A stretch of 64,000 nucleotides of DNA, taken from the NCBI GenBank assembly GCA_900467745.1, contig UBQW01000016.1, positions 372,001 through 436,000 of the forward strand. Reading direction: 5' to 3'. The stretch comes from Hyphomicrobiales bacterium (GTDB taxonomy: Bacteria > Pseudomonadota > Alphaproteobacteria > Rhizobiales > Rhizobiaceae). The translations under genes were made by a program, and so were the position numbers. Below are positions 43,034 to 51,196 of this stretch, in pieces. How positions within the stretch are numbered: position 1 is the stretch's first letter; every line of letters begins with the position of its first letter. The notes beneath the pieces were generated by a model. It was not told the DNA's origin. It searched no databases and saw nothing but the letters and a program-made list of their open reading frames with translations.

Positions 43034-44080
43034 ATGGCTAATCACCAGATGAAGACGCGCGCCCGTATGCTGGCGCTTGTCGCCGCCATCGCATTTTCCG
43101 CATTCGCCGGCACCGCGGCCCATGCCGAAACCAGCATCAACATGGTCCTGAACTGGAAGTATGAGGGGCCACAAGGTCTGCTTTTCCTCGCCGAGGACAA
43201 GGGCTACTTCAAGGAGGAAGGCCTCGACGTGACGTTTGACCAGGGCAACGGCTCCGGTGCAGGCGTTCCGCTGGTTGCCAACGGCGCCTACGATATGGCG
43301 TTCGGCGACATCAACGCCTTGATCGAACTGGCAGCCAAGAAGCCGGAAGACGCGCCCGTTGGCGTCTTCATGATGTACAGCCAGCCGCCCTTCACTGTCG
43401 CCGTCAAGGCGGACAGCCCGATCAAGTCGCCGGCGGATTTTCCCGGCCACACGCTGGGTGGCGCGGCCAATGATGGCGCGCTCAAGCTCTTCCCGGCCCT
43501 GTGCTCCATCACCGAGATCGACTGCACCAAGGTGAACATCACCAACATGCAGCCGAACCTTCGCGAGCAGATGCTGATGAAGGGCCAGGTCGAAGGCGTC
43601 TTCGGCTACGTCAACACGATCCGCTTCAGCTCCAAGCTCATCGGCGTCGATCCCGACAAGGAGCTGCGCTTCATCCGCTACGGCGACTACGGAATGGATC
43701 TCTATTCGAACGCCATCATTGCCTCGAAGAAGCTGGTCAAGGACAATCCCGACGCGGTGAAGGGCTTCCTGCGCGCCATCAACAAGAGCATCAAGGACGC
43801 CATCAAGGATCCGGATGCAGCGATCGCTGCCGTTCAGAAGCGCGAACCGCTGATCAAGCCGGTCATCGAGCGCGAACGCTTCGACGCAACCATCGCCAAC
43901 GAGATGAACCACGACGAAATCGCCAAGATCGGCTTCGGTGACGTCGATGACGCCCGTCTCAGCAAGTCTATCGACATCATCGTCAAGGCAAAGGAATTGC
44001 CGCGCACACCGGCGCTCACCGAAGTTTTCGATCGCAGCTTCCTCCCCGCCAAGGACGACCGTCTCACGGTCATGAACTGA
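43034..44080 (+). CDS. NMT1/THI5-like ABC transporter substrate-binding protein, copy 2
   Basis: A 348-residue periplasmic protein. The signal peptide includes ARMLALVAAIAFSAFAG and ends near AHA. INMVLNWKYEGPQGLLFLAE, KGYFKEEGLDVTFDQGNGSG and DMAFGDINALIE align along their length with copy 1 at 39.4 kb, showing an old duplication. ATG 43034 follows AGGGGAA. It heads the operon that carries the ATPase and permease at 46.4-48 kb. Confidence 0.92.
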   Translation: MANHQMKTRARMLALVAAIAFSAFAGTAAHAETSINMVLNWKYEGPQGLLFLAEDKGYFKEEGLDVTFDQGNGSGAGVPLVANGAYDMAFGDINALIELAAKKPEDAPVGVFMMYSQPPFTVAVKADSPIKSPADFPGHTLGGAANDGALKLFPALCSITEIDCTKVNITNMQPNLREQMLMKGQVEGVFGYVNTIRFSSKLIGVDPDKELRFIRYGDYGMDLYSNAIIASKKLVKDNPDAVKGFLRAINKSIKDAIKDPDAAIAAVQKREPLIKPVIERERFDATIANEMNHDEIAKIGFGDVDDARLSKSIDIIVKAKELPRTPALTEVFDRSFLPAKDDRLTVMN

Positions 44081-44093
44081 GCCACCCAGTGAC

Positions 44094-44113
44094 GGCGGCG
44101 CCAGCGCGCCGCC
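44094..44113 (+). terminator. Intercistronic hairpin after binding-protein gene copy 2
   Basis: Eight-base arms GGCGGCGC and GCGCCGCC around a four-base loop, 13 bases after the stop and before the SDR gene. No T-run. It has the same placement as the hairpins after the other binding-protein genes. Confidence 0.6.
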
Positions 44114-44148
44114 CCTCCCATCACAGCTGAAATAACGGAAACAACATC

Positions 44149-44940
44149 ATGGACCTGATGCTGAAGGATAAAGTCGTGTTCATCACAGGCCCCGCCAAGG
44201 GGATGGGCGCGGCCATCACGCTCGCCTTTGCCAATGAAGGCGCCAAGCTCGCTCTCGTCGGCCGTGATACGGCAGCGATCGAGCCTGTCGCCGAGGAAGC
44301 CCGGTCCAAAGGCTGTTCCGTTGTCGTGATCGGATGCGACCTCACGGACGCCGGACAATGTGACGCGGCCGCCCTGAAGACTGTCGAAGCCTTCGGCCGT
44401 ATCGATGTCCTCGTCAATGTCGCCGGCGGCTCCGGGCCGATGGGCAAGACCGGCGTCGAGACCACACCGGAAGAATTCGACGATATCGTCACGCTCAACA
44501 TGAACGGCTGTTTCCACACGATCCGCGCGGTTCTGCCGTCGATGATCGAGAACAGCTACGGCAAGGTCGTCAATGTCGGGGGCACCTTCGGCATGAAGGG
44601 ACGTGCCGGCCGCCTTGCCTATTCCGCCTCCAAATGGGGTCTGCGTGGGATCACCAAAAGCTTCGCGCTTGAGGTCGGCCAACACAACATCAACGTCAAC
44701 TGCGTCGCCCCCGGCATGGTCGATGGACCCCGTTTCCGCGACAAGGTCTGCAAGACCATGGCTCTGAAGCTCGGCATCACGGAAGAAGAGGCAGCAAACC
44801 GCCACGCGGAAGCCTACGCGCTGAAGCGCATCACCGTCGACGACGACGTCGCCAATGCCTGCCTGTTCCTCGCCAGCGACGTCTCGCGCCAGATCACAGG
44901 CGTCGACCTGCCCGTCGATGGCGGCTGGGCTGCCCTTTAA
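44149..44940 (+). CDS. Short-chain dehydrogenase/reductase
   Basis: A 263-residue classical SDR. The cofactor motif VVFITGPAKGMGAAI (TGxxxGxG) is near the start, followed by VLVNVAGGSG (NNAG variant). The catalytic YSASK motif has Tyr and Lys, with a Gly-Thr pair in VVNVGGTFG where the catalytic Ser is usual, so that position deserves a check. The C-terminus is GVDLPVDGGWAAL. It would interconvert an alcohol and a ketone with NAD(P). It lies in the operon of the cyclic amidohydrolase. Confidence 0.9.
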   Translation: MDLMLKDKVVFITGPAKGMGAAITLAFANEGAKLALVGRDTAAIEPVAEEARSKGCSVVVIGCDLTDAGQCDAAALKTVEAFGRIDVLVNVAGGSGPMGKTGVETTPEEFDDIVTLNMNGCFHTIRAVLPSMIENSYGKVVNVGGTFGMKGRAGRLAYSASKWGLRGITKSFALEVGQHNINVNCVAPGMVDGPRFRDKVCKTMALKLGITEEEAANRHAEAYALKRITVDDDVANACLFLASDVSRQITGVDLPVDGGWAAL

Positions 44941-44951
44941 GGAGATATGAG

Positions 44952-46385
44952 ATGACCACCGACATCATTGCGGACCTTGTCGTCTACGGCGGCACGATCG
45001 TCACCTCCGACACCCAGTATCTGGCGAGCATCGCCATCAGGGATGGCAAGATCCTCGCGATCGGCGAGAAGGATGCGATGCCCGAGGCCAAGGACAGGCT
45101 GGATGCGACCGGGCTCCATATCCTGCCCGGCGCGATCGACGTCCATGTACACTTCCGTGATCCCGGCTATCCGCAGAAGGAGGATTTTGCGAGCGGCACG
45201 GCGGCGGCGGCCTTCGGCGGCGTCACGACCGTCTTCGACATGCCGAACACGTTGCCGGCGATCTCCGATGCCGCATCGCTTGCCGAAAAGCACGCAATCG
45301 CCGGCGCCAAAGCCCATGTCGACTATGGCCTCTATGCCGTGCTCGGCGAAGACAGCTTGCCGAATATAGGCGAACTGATCGAGGGAGGCGTCATTGGCTT
45401 CAAATGCTACATGGGCAACACGTTCGGCCGTATCCCGTCACCGACGACGGGCGCCATGCTCGAGCTCTTCGAAATCGTTGCGCCGACCGGCAAGCGCATT
45501 TCGCTGCACGCCGAGACGAATTCGATCATGGAGCGCCGCGAAGCACGATTGCGCGCCATGGGCCGCGCCGATCCGCTGGCTCACCTCGCCGCCCGCCCGG
45601 CCGTTGTGGCGACCGAAGCCGTTGCCCGCGCCGCCATCCTTGCAGAATGGACGGGCGCGCGCATCCACATCCTCCACATTTCGTCTGCCGCCGAGCTTCG
45701 GCCGCTGGCAGAAGCCAAGGTACGCGGTGTCGATATTACTGGCGAGACCTGCCCGCAATATCTCCTTCTGTCCGCCGATGATTACGAGGCGAAGCGTGGC
45801 GTCATCCGCGTCAACCCGCCGGTGCGCGAGACCGAAAACCAGGATCCGATCTGGCAGGCGCTTGCCGACGGCACGATCGACATGATCGCCACCGACCACG
45901 CCCCCCATTCGATCGAGGAAAAGACCCGCGACGACATCTGGACCGTCGATTGCGGCTTCCCTGGCGTCGAAACACAGATGCCGCTCATGCTGACGGAGCT
46001 TGATCGTCGCGGAGCAAGCCTGTCCGACTATGTGCGCTGGAGCGCCGAAAAACCCGCCAAGTGCTGGGGCCTTTACCCGACGAAGGGTGCGCTGATGGTG
46101 GGTTCGGACGCCGATCTCGCGATCGTCGATACGAACCACGAGTGGACGATCGACGACGCGCAGATCCAGTCGACGGCGAAAATCTCACCCTGGCACGGGA
46201 TGAAGGCTACAGCGCTTCCGATCCACACCATCGTGCGCGGCCGCTTCGCGATGAAGAACCGTACGCTGCAGGACAGCGCCAAGGGGTGGGGCCGCTCTGT
46301 TCATGCGATCCAGCAAATGCCGGCACCGGACGTTCGCAACGCCGACCAGACCATGGCCGCCGTGACAGCGCCCAGGAAGGGCTAA
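44952..46385 (+). CDS. Dihydroorotase/allantoinase/hydantoinase-family cyclic amidohydrolase
   Basis: A 477-residue amidohydrolase. PGAIDVHVHFRDPGYPQKED is the HxH motif of AllB/PyrC/dihydropyrimidinase enzymes. GVIGFKCYMGNT carries the lysine expected to be carboxylated to bridge two metals. ISLHAETNS and IHILHISSAAEL give the two further histidines, and IATDHAPHSIEEK the catalytic Asp. DPGYPQKEDF and the overall length point to the allantoinase branch. It opens a cyclic amide such as allantoin, dihydropyrimidine or hydantoin. ATG 44952 follows AAGGAGAT. Confidence 0.92.
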   Translation: MTTDIIADLVVYGGTIVTSDTQYLASIAIRDGKILAIGEKDAMPEAKDRLDATGLHILPGAIDVHVHFRDPGYPQKEDFASGTAAAAFGGVTTVFDMPNTLPAISDAASLAEKHAIAGAKAHVDYGLYAVLGEDSLPNIGELIEGGVIGFKCYMGNTFGRIPSPTTGAMLELFEIVAPTGKRISLHAETNSIMERREARLRAMGRADPLAHLAARPAVVATEAVARAAILAEWTGARIHILHISSAAELRPLAEAKVRGVDITGETCPQYLLLSADDYEAKRGVIRVNPPVRETENQDPIWQALADGTIDMIATDHAPHSIEEKTRDDIWTVDCGFPGVETQMPLMLTELDRRGASLSDYVRWSAEKPAKCWGLYPTKGALMVGSDADLAIVDTNHEWTIDDAQIQSTAKISPWHGMKATALPIHTIVRGRFAMKNRTLQDSAKGWGRSVHAIQQMPAPDVRNADQTMAAVTAPRKG

Positions 46386-46390
46386 TCGCC

Positions 46391-47230
46391 ATGAACCAAC
46401 TTCTCGCAACCGGGGTGGTCCCCGGCAATCCCGTGATCGATCTGGAAAGAGTGAACGTCACTTTCGGTGGCGAGAAGAACAAGACGGTGGCGCTGGCCGA
46501 GACGTCGCTCAGTATTGAAAACGGTGAGTTCGTCGCCCTCGTCGGCCCGTCCGGCTGCGGCAAGTCGACGATTTTGAAACTCGTTGCCGGCACGCTTTCG
46601 CCATCGCAGGGCAATATTTTCGTCACCGGTCGGGAGATCGGCGCGAACGAGGTCAGAATCGGCATGGCCTTCCAGAACCCAACCCTGCTGCCCTGGCTCA
46701 ACATCCGCGACAATGTGATGATGCCGCTGAAGATCGTTCCGCCGTTCAAGCACGGCTATGCCAGAAAAAAGAAGGGCGAATACCGCGATCGCGCCGAAGC
46801 GCTGCTCGCCAAGGTGGGGCTTTCAGGTTTCGGCGATAAGTTTCCCTGGCAGCTCTCCGGCGGCATGCAGCAGCGCGCCTCGCTCTGCCGCGCGCTGATC
46901 CATGATCCGACGCTTCTGCTTTTGGACGAACCGTTTGGCGCGCTCGACCAGTTCACCCGCGAGGAACTGTGGGAGATCATGCAGACGCTCTGGATCGAAC
47001 GACGCCCAACCGTCGTACTCGTCACCCACGACCTGAAGGAAGCCGCCTATCTCGCCACCCGCATCTGCGTGATGCAGGCACGACCTGGCCGCATCATCGA
47101 GGACAGCACCGTTCCCTTTGCCCGTCCACGGACCATCGACGTCTCCTTCCAGCCCGAATTCGTGTCCCTGACGCAAAGGCTGCGTGAACGCATCGTCGCC
47201 GCACGCGCCGTCAACGAGGTGCAGTCATGA
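46391..47230 (+). CDS. ABC transporter ATP-binding protein (SsuB/TauB/NrtD type)
   Basis: A 279-residue ATPase. Walker A is GPSGCGKST (~residue 53), the Q-loop MAFQNPTLLPWLN, signature LSGGMQQRASLCRAL, Walker B LLLLDEPFGALD and switch VTHDLKEA. The type energises importers using NMT1/THI5-like binding proteins. ATG 46391 lies six bases after the previous stop, and its own stop overlaps the permease start (ATGA). Confidence 0.94.
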   Translation: MNQLLATGVVPGNPVIDLERVNVTFGGEKNKTVALAETSLSIENGEFVALVGPSGCGKSTILKLVAGTLSPSQGNIFVTGREIGANEVRIGMAFQNPTLLPWLNIRDNVMMPLKIVPPFKHGYARKKKGEYRDRAEALLAKVGLSGFGDKFPWQLSGGMQQRASLCRALIHDPTLLLLDEPFGALDQFTREELWEIMQTLWIERRPTVVLVTHDLKEAAYLATRICVMQARPGRIIEDSTVPFARPRTIDVSFQPEFVSLTQRLRERIVAARAVNEVQS

Positions 47231-48003
47231 CAGCCGCCGCTAAACGCCAGATCCTGTCCACCACCTGCATTGTCGGCTTCTTCGTGCTCTGGGAGATCAT
47301 ATGCCTCGCCTTCAACGTTTCGGATCTTGTCTTGCCGCGCCCGAGCCAAGTCATCGTAACGCTCTGGACGCAGTTCCCGGCCATTTGGCCGCATACAGTC
47401 CAGACGGTCTACACGACGCTGCTTGGTCTCGGCCTCGGCATCATTTTTGGACTGGCGCTCGGCATGCTGATCGGCTCGTCGCGGCTTGCCTATGATGTCG
47501 CCTATCCACTGCTCGTCGGCTTTTCGTCCATCCCGAAGGTCGCGATCGTGCCGATCCTCGTGCTCTGGTTCGGCTCAGGTACCGTTCCCGCCGTACTGAC
47601 CGCCATGGTGATGTGCGTCTTCCCAATTGTCGTCAATGTCGCCGCCGGTCTCGCCTCGACCGAGCCGGAACTGCAAGACGTCATGCGGACATTGAAGGCG
47701 ACGAAACTCGAGATCCTCTGGAATATCGGCCTGCCGCGCACCATGCCGTATTTCTTCGCATCGCTGAAGGTCGCGGCCACGCTCGCCTTCGTCGGCACCG
47801 TCATCTCCGAAACCGTCGCTTCCAACCGTGGGATCGGCAATGTGATGATGATCGCCAGCTCCAGCTTCGATGTGCCGCTGGTCTTTTCTGGCCTGTTCAT
47901 TCTGGCAGCGCTCGGTGTCGCGCTCTACGTGATCTTCTCGGTGATCGAAGCGCGCGTTACCGGCTGGGCCAGACGCGGTGACAATTTTTCCGCTGGCGGC
48001 TGA
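47227..48003 (+). CDS. ABC transporter permease (SsuC/TauC type)
   Basis: A 258-residue membrane protein with six predicted helices (for example STTCIVGFFVLWEIICLAF and ALYVIFSVIEA). KATKLEILWNIGLPRTMPYF is the EAA coupling loop that contacts the ATPase. It completes the importer with the NMT1-like protein at 43.0 kb, and possibly serves copy 1 at 39.4 kb as well. Confidence 0.93.
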   Translation: MTAAAKRQILSTTCIVGFFVLWEIICLAFNVSDLVLPRPSQVIVTLWTQFPAIWPHTVQTVYTTLLGLGLGIIFGLALGMLIGSSRLAYDVAYPLLVGFSSIPKVAIVPILVLWFGSGTVPAVLTAMVMCVFPIVVNVAAGLASTEPELQDVMRTLKATKLEILWNIGLPRTMPYFFASLKVAATLAFVGTVISETVASNRGIGNVMMIASSSFDVPLVFSGLFILAALGVALYVIFSVIEARVTGWARRGDNFSAGG

Positions 48004-48046
48004 TAAGCCCGCCCGCTCTCCTCTATTCGCATTAACAGGAACAGCA

Positions 48047-48460
48047 ATGACCAAGCTCAAGATCACCGCCGGCCCCTTCACCTTCGACGCCCGCCTGGAG
48101 GCGGAGGATGCGCCGAAGACCTGCGCTGCCTTCCTCAAGCGCCTGCCCTACGAAAGCAAGATCGTCCATGTCCGCTGGAGCGGCGAAGGCGTGTGGGTAC
48201 CGCTCGGCGACGAGGACTTCGGCGTCGGGTATGAGAACCACACAAGCCATCCGGCCCCCGGCCACATCATCCTCTATCCCGGTGGCATTAGCGAAACGGA
48301 GATCCTGCTTGCCTATGGCGGCGTGGACTTCTCCTCAAAAATGGGCCAGCTTGCCGGCAATCACTTCATCACCCTCACGTCGGGCCTCGGGAACCTGAAG
48401 ACACTCGGCAACCTGACGCTTTGGGAAGGTGCTCAACCCATCCGCTTCGAACTGGCTTGA
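48047..48460 (+). CDS. DUF3830-family protein
   Basis: A 137-residue cyclophilin-like small protein. It starts MTKLKITAGPFTFDARLEAE at ATG 48047 and contains ENHTSHPAPGHIILYPGG and GNHFITLTSG, which match the DUF3830 family. The family is recurrently found beside amidases, hydantoinases and their transporters; its activity is not established. The gene sits between the transporter and a formamidase. Confidence 0.8.
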   Translation: MTKLKITAGPFTFDARLEAEDAPKTCAAFLKRLPYESKIVHVRWSGEGVWVPLGDEDFGVGYENHTSHPAPGHIILYPGGISETEILLAYGGVDFSSKMGQLAGNHFITLTSGLGNLKTLGNLTLWEGAQPIRFELA

Positions 48461-48466
48461 TCTAGC

Positions 48467-49423
48467 ATGCCCCATCACGACGTCTTCCCCACACCGGACA
48501 CCGTGCATTGGGGCCACCTCGATGCACGCCGCCGGCCAGTGATCGAGATCGATCCTGGCGACACCGTGACGATCCATAGCGTCAGCGGGTCGCCTTCCGA
48601 GACCTCGCGTAACCCGGCCCATTCGATCCGGCCCGAATTACAGGCGATCCACGCGGCGCTCGCGCCTTTGCCCGGCCCTCACATACTGACCGGCCCAATC
48701 CATGTCCGTGGCGCCAAGCCTGGTGACGCCTTGCGTGTCGAGATCCTGGACGTCAGGCTTCGGGATGATTGGGGTTTCAACATCATCAGAACGGGCAAGG
48801 GCGCGCTGCTGCATGATTTCACGCGAGACGAAACCCTGCATCTGACCATCGATCGCAAGGCCGGCACCATTACCACGCCTTGGGGCATGGTGATGCCGGC
48901 GCGACCGTTTTTCGGGATCATGGCAACCGCGCCGAAGCTAGAACATGGCCGCCTGACCTCGATCATTCCGGGCTATTTCGGTGGCAATATGGATAACCGC
49001 GAACTGACGGCCGGCTCGATCCTCTACCTGCCCGTCTCCGTCGAAGGTGCTTTGTTCTCGGCCGGCGATGGCCACGCGTCACAGGGAGATGGCGAAGTCT
49101 GCTTGACCGCTGTCGAAACGGGATTGAGCGGGACACTCAAGATTGATGTTATCAGTGGCGCACAGCTTGCGATGCCCTACGCTGAGACAGCAAATCACCT
49201 GATCACCATGGCGTTCGATGCGGACCTGCAGGAGGCGATGCAGGAGGCGCTCCGCCTGGCGATCCAGATGATTGTTGAAAGAACCCATCTGACATCCGTG
49301 CAAGCCTATAGCCTTTGCAGCATGGCTGCCGATGTACGCATCACGCAGGTCGTCAACGTCAAGAAAGGCGTCCATACAATGATCCCAAAGGCTTTGATCG
49401 CACAAGGTGTCAGAGACGTCTAA
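48467..49423 (+). CDS. Acetamidase/formamidase family protein, second copy
   Basis: A 318-residue FmdA/AmdA-like hydrolase. ILTGPIHVRGAKPGDALRVE, IPGYFGGNMDNRELTAGS and SAGDGHASQGDGEVCLTAVE are the family landmarks. Compared with the 28.4 kb copy the N-terminus differs (MPHHDVFPTPDTVHWGHLDA) and a long insertion is absent, so it is a distant paralogue with probably another amide substrate. It ends the second catabolic operon, where it would release ammonia from the last intermediate. Confidence 0.92.
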   Translation: MPHHDVFPTPDTVHWGHLDARRRPVIEIDPGDTVTIHSVSGSPSETSRNPAHSIRPELQAIHAALAPLPGPHILTGPIHVRGAKPGDALRVEILDVRLRDDWGFNIIRTGKGALLHDFTRDETLHLTIDRKAGTITTPWGMVMPARPFFGIMATAPKLEHGRLTSIIPGYFGGNMDNRELTAGSILYLPVSVEGALFSAGDGHASQGDGEVCLTAVETGLSGTLKIDVISGAQLAMPYAETANHLITMAFDADLQEAMQEALRLAIQMIVERTHLTSVQAYSLCSMAADVRITQVVNVKKGVHTMIPKALIAQGVRDV

Positions 49424-49746
49424 CGGGCTATTCGGCGTGGCTATCCCGTCTTGGCTCCCGACTGCTTCGAGACACGCTACTGCCCGCCGAACTTCGTTTC
49501 CCCGATCTGCTCTTGTAGACAATCCGACGCCTGCTGGTTCTTTCCGGACGGGAATGGCTGAGCATTGTGATTCTTGAAAGGAATCGAACCATTGACCCAC
49601 CTGTTAGGAAAGCTTGGTGTTTCAAATGCCCCGGGGACGTCCCTTAGTTTTATAAGGTCTTCTCGTCGCACCTCGTGGTTTCCACCGCGGCAGCCACCTG
49701 GCGGTCCTTAGAAATCAAGATTTCGGCCCCGACCAGCATGTCAGAT
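49424..49746. other. Junction between the second catabolic cluster and the toxin-antitoxin island
   Basis: About 320 bases without a gene. It contains a tRNA-like scrap at 49571-49590 (TTCTTGAAAGGAATCGAACC) similar to ones at 36421, 50828 and 53022. This could be the edge of an inserted segment. Confidence 0.4.
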
Positions 49747-49805
49747 GTACGTCGTAAGGGCGTACGCATGCGATGAAAGTTGACATGTACGTCGATGAGG
49801 CGTAC
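49747..49805. promoter_or_regulatory. Twin operators of the DUF1778/GNAT toxin-antitoxin operon
   Basis: Two imperfect copies of a dyad: GTACG-TCGTAAGGG-CGTAC at 49747-49765 and GTACG-TCGATGAGG-CGTAC at 49787-49805, spaced exactly 40 bases. They lie just upstream of the antitoxin gene. Ribbon-helix-helix antitoxins of this class autoregulate at such paired sites. Confidence 0.7.
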
Positions 49806-49838
49806 AAAGCGGTCTAATTTCTAAGGCAGGAGGCGACT

Positions 49839-50147
49839 ATGCTTGCTTTCAAAGACATCACTGTCGATATCGACGAGCCGAGCAATGCGCGGATGAATTT
49901 CCGTACGAAGCCTCGTATCAAGGATGCCATTCACCGGGCGGCAACACTTTCTGGCATGGACGATTCCGCCTTTACGATCAATGCAGCCTACAAGTCTGCA
50001 ATCGAAACGATCGCGGCCCACGAAGCGACCGGTCTTAAGGCTGTCGATCACACGGCATTTTTCGAGGCTCTCGATAATCCGCCTGCGCCGACGAACAGCC
50101 TGAAGGACGCTTTCAAGCGTCATCGAGAGAGTGTCGTTTCCAAATAA
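49839..50147 (+). CDS. DUF1778 antitoxin (TacA-like)
   Basis: A 102-residue protein beginning MLAFKDITVDIDEPSNARMN. The segment RTKPRIKDAIHRAATLSGMD and the following helix form the ribbon-helix-helix DNA-binding part. The C-terminal region (ALDNPPAPTNSLKDAFKRHR) is the toxin-neutralising tail typical of TacA-like antitoxins. A strong AGGAGG precedes ATG 49839. Its stop overlaps the toxin start (TAATG). Confidence 0.88.
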   Translation: MLAFKDITVDIDEPSNARMNFRTKPRIKDAIHRAATLSGMDDSAFTINAAYKSAIETIAAHEATGLKAVDHTAFFEALDNPPAPTNSLKDAFKRHRESVVSK

Positions 50148-50692
50148 TGGCAGAAGACATAAAGCCGAAACTCCTCATCGAGCCGCTCGATCCTTCCAAA
50201 CACGATCGGGCGGCTTTTTTGTGTGGCGTTAGCCAAGTCGATAACTTTATCAAGAAGACGGCCAACAAGCTCACGAAGGGAGATAACCTTCGTGTTTGGG
50301 TGCTGACTGCGAAGGACGAGAAGTCGATCATCGGCTTCTACGCGATCAACGCTCATTCGATCAATTACGACGAACTACCGGAAAAATTCGCCCGCAATCG
50401 TCCGGGGCACGGCGCGATCCCTGCCGCCTACATCTCCATGATCGGTCGCGACGAACGATTTAGAGGCGGTGGATACGGCGGCATTCTCCTTGCCGATTGC
50501 CTCCAACGGATTGCCCGGATTGCCGAGCAGATCGGCACGGCCGTCGTCGTCCTGGATGTACTCGATTGCGGAGACCCCCGAAAAACACAGCAGCGCAAGG
50601 ACCTCTACATCGGATACGGGTTTCAGCCTTTTCCCTCTATGCCGATGCGGATGTTCATGACTATTGCAACGATCAAGGATCTCGTCGGGTGA
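50147..50692 (+). CDS. GNAT-family toxin (TacT-like aminoacyl-tRNA acetyltransferase)
   Basis: A 181-residue GNAT protein. It starts MAEDIKPKLLIEPLDPSKHD, and VSQVDNFIKKTANK is the conserved N-terminal helix of TacT-like toxins. AAYISMIGRDERFRGGGYGG has the acetyl-CoA loop (RxxGxG/A form), followed by ILLADCLQRIARIAEQIG and the late PSMPMRMFM. TacT toxins acetylate the amino group of aminoacyl-tRNA and block translation. It is paired with the DUF1778 antitoxin, which is the normal arrangement. Confidence 0.9.
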   Translation: MAEDIKPKLLIEPLDPSKHDRAAFLCGVSQVDNFIKKTANKLTKGDNLRVWVLTAKDEKSIIGFYAINAHSINYDELPEKFARNRPGHGAIPAAYISMIGRDERFRGGGYGGILLADCLQRIARIAEQIGTAVVVLDVLDCGDPRKTQQRKDLYIGYGFQPFPSMPMRMFMTIATIKDLVG

Positions 50693-51089
50693 GCCCGCTT
50701 ACCATCCCAGCTTGAATCTCAGTTGCGGTATAGGACAGTTTGAGAGAATTGCCTGGTTGTCAGGGAATGGCCATCAGCCACATATTTCGGTTCCCGCCTA
50801 AGTTCGTTTTGATACTACTGGACGAAGTTCTTGAGCGGAATCGATCCTAAAACCCATTCCGGCGCTTTGGCCGAAGCATCTGAAACTCTGTGACATCTGA
50901 CGCAGACTGGCCAGAGAGTGGATATAGACAATGGGCGGCGTTCCGCTCTCGCCTGACGCCTCATCTTAATTCGAACTATCACAACTGGGTGGTGATTGCC
51001 GGTTTCTGATCGACTGTCGTTGGAACACCTCGGGCGGCCGCTAAACTGTGTCGGATTAGGAGCTTGCAGCGTAGCAGATCCGGATTCCA
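50693..51089. other. Non-coding spacer in the toxin-antitoxin island
   Basis: About 400 bases with no convincing gene. A tRNA-like scrap (TTCTTGAGCGGAATCGATCC) lies at 50828-50847. Confidence 0.4.
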
Positions 51090-51196
51090 GCGGATTTCCG
51101 CACACTTTTAAAAAATGCTGTGGAATTCCGCTTGCCTGTATAAAGGAAATATGCGCGGCTTTCCGCATTGCTCTCACAATAAAAGCGGAATTCCGC
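51090..51196 (+). promoter_or_regulatory. Array of four 12-bp palindromes (consensus GCGGAWTTCCGC) upstream of an HTH gene
   Basis: Copies lie at 51090-51101 (GCGGATTTCCGC), 51120-51131 (GTGGAATTCCGC), 51155-51166 (GCGGCTTTCCGC) and 51185-51196 (GCGGAATTCCGC, perfect). Spacings are 30, 35 and 30 bases, about three helical turns. The last copy ends one base before the ATG of the HTH gene. A TATAAA element lies inside the array at 51139. Cooperative autorepression by the encoded HTH protein is the natural reading. Confidence 0.75.

Noticed and set aside
49747-49805. CRISPR-like repeat
   Set aside because: Only two copies at 40-base spacing, dyad-symmetric, and directly upstream of an antitoxin gene; operator sites explain it.
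51090-51196. CRISPR-like repeat array
   Set aside because: The four units are 12-bp palindromes with spacing of 30-35 bases and overlap a promoter; too short and too symmetric for CRISPR.
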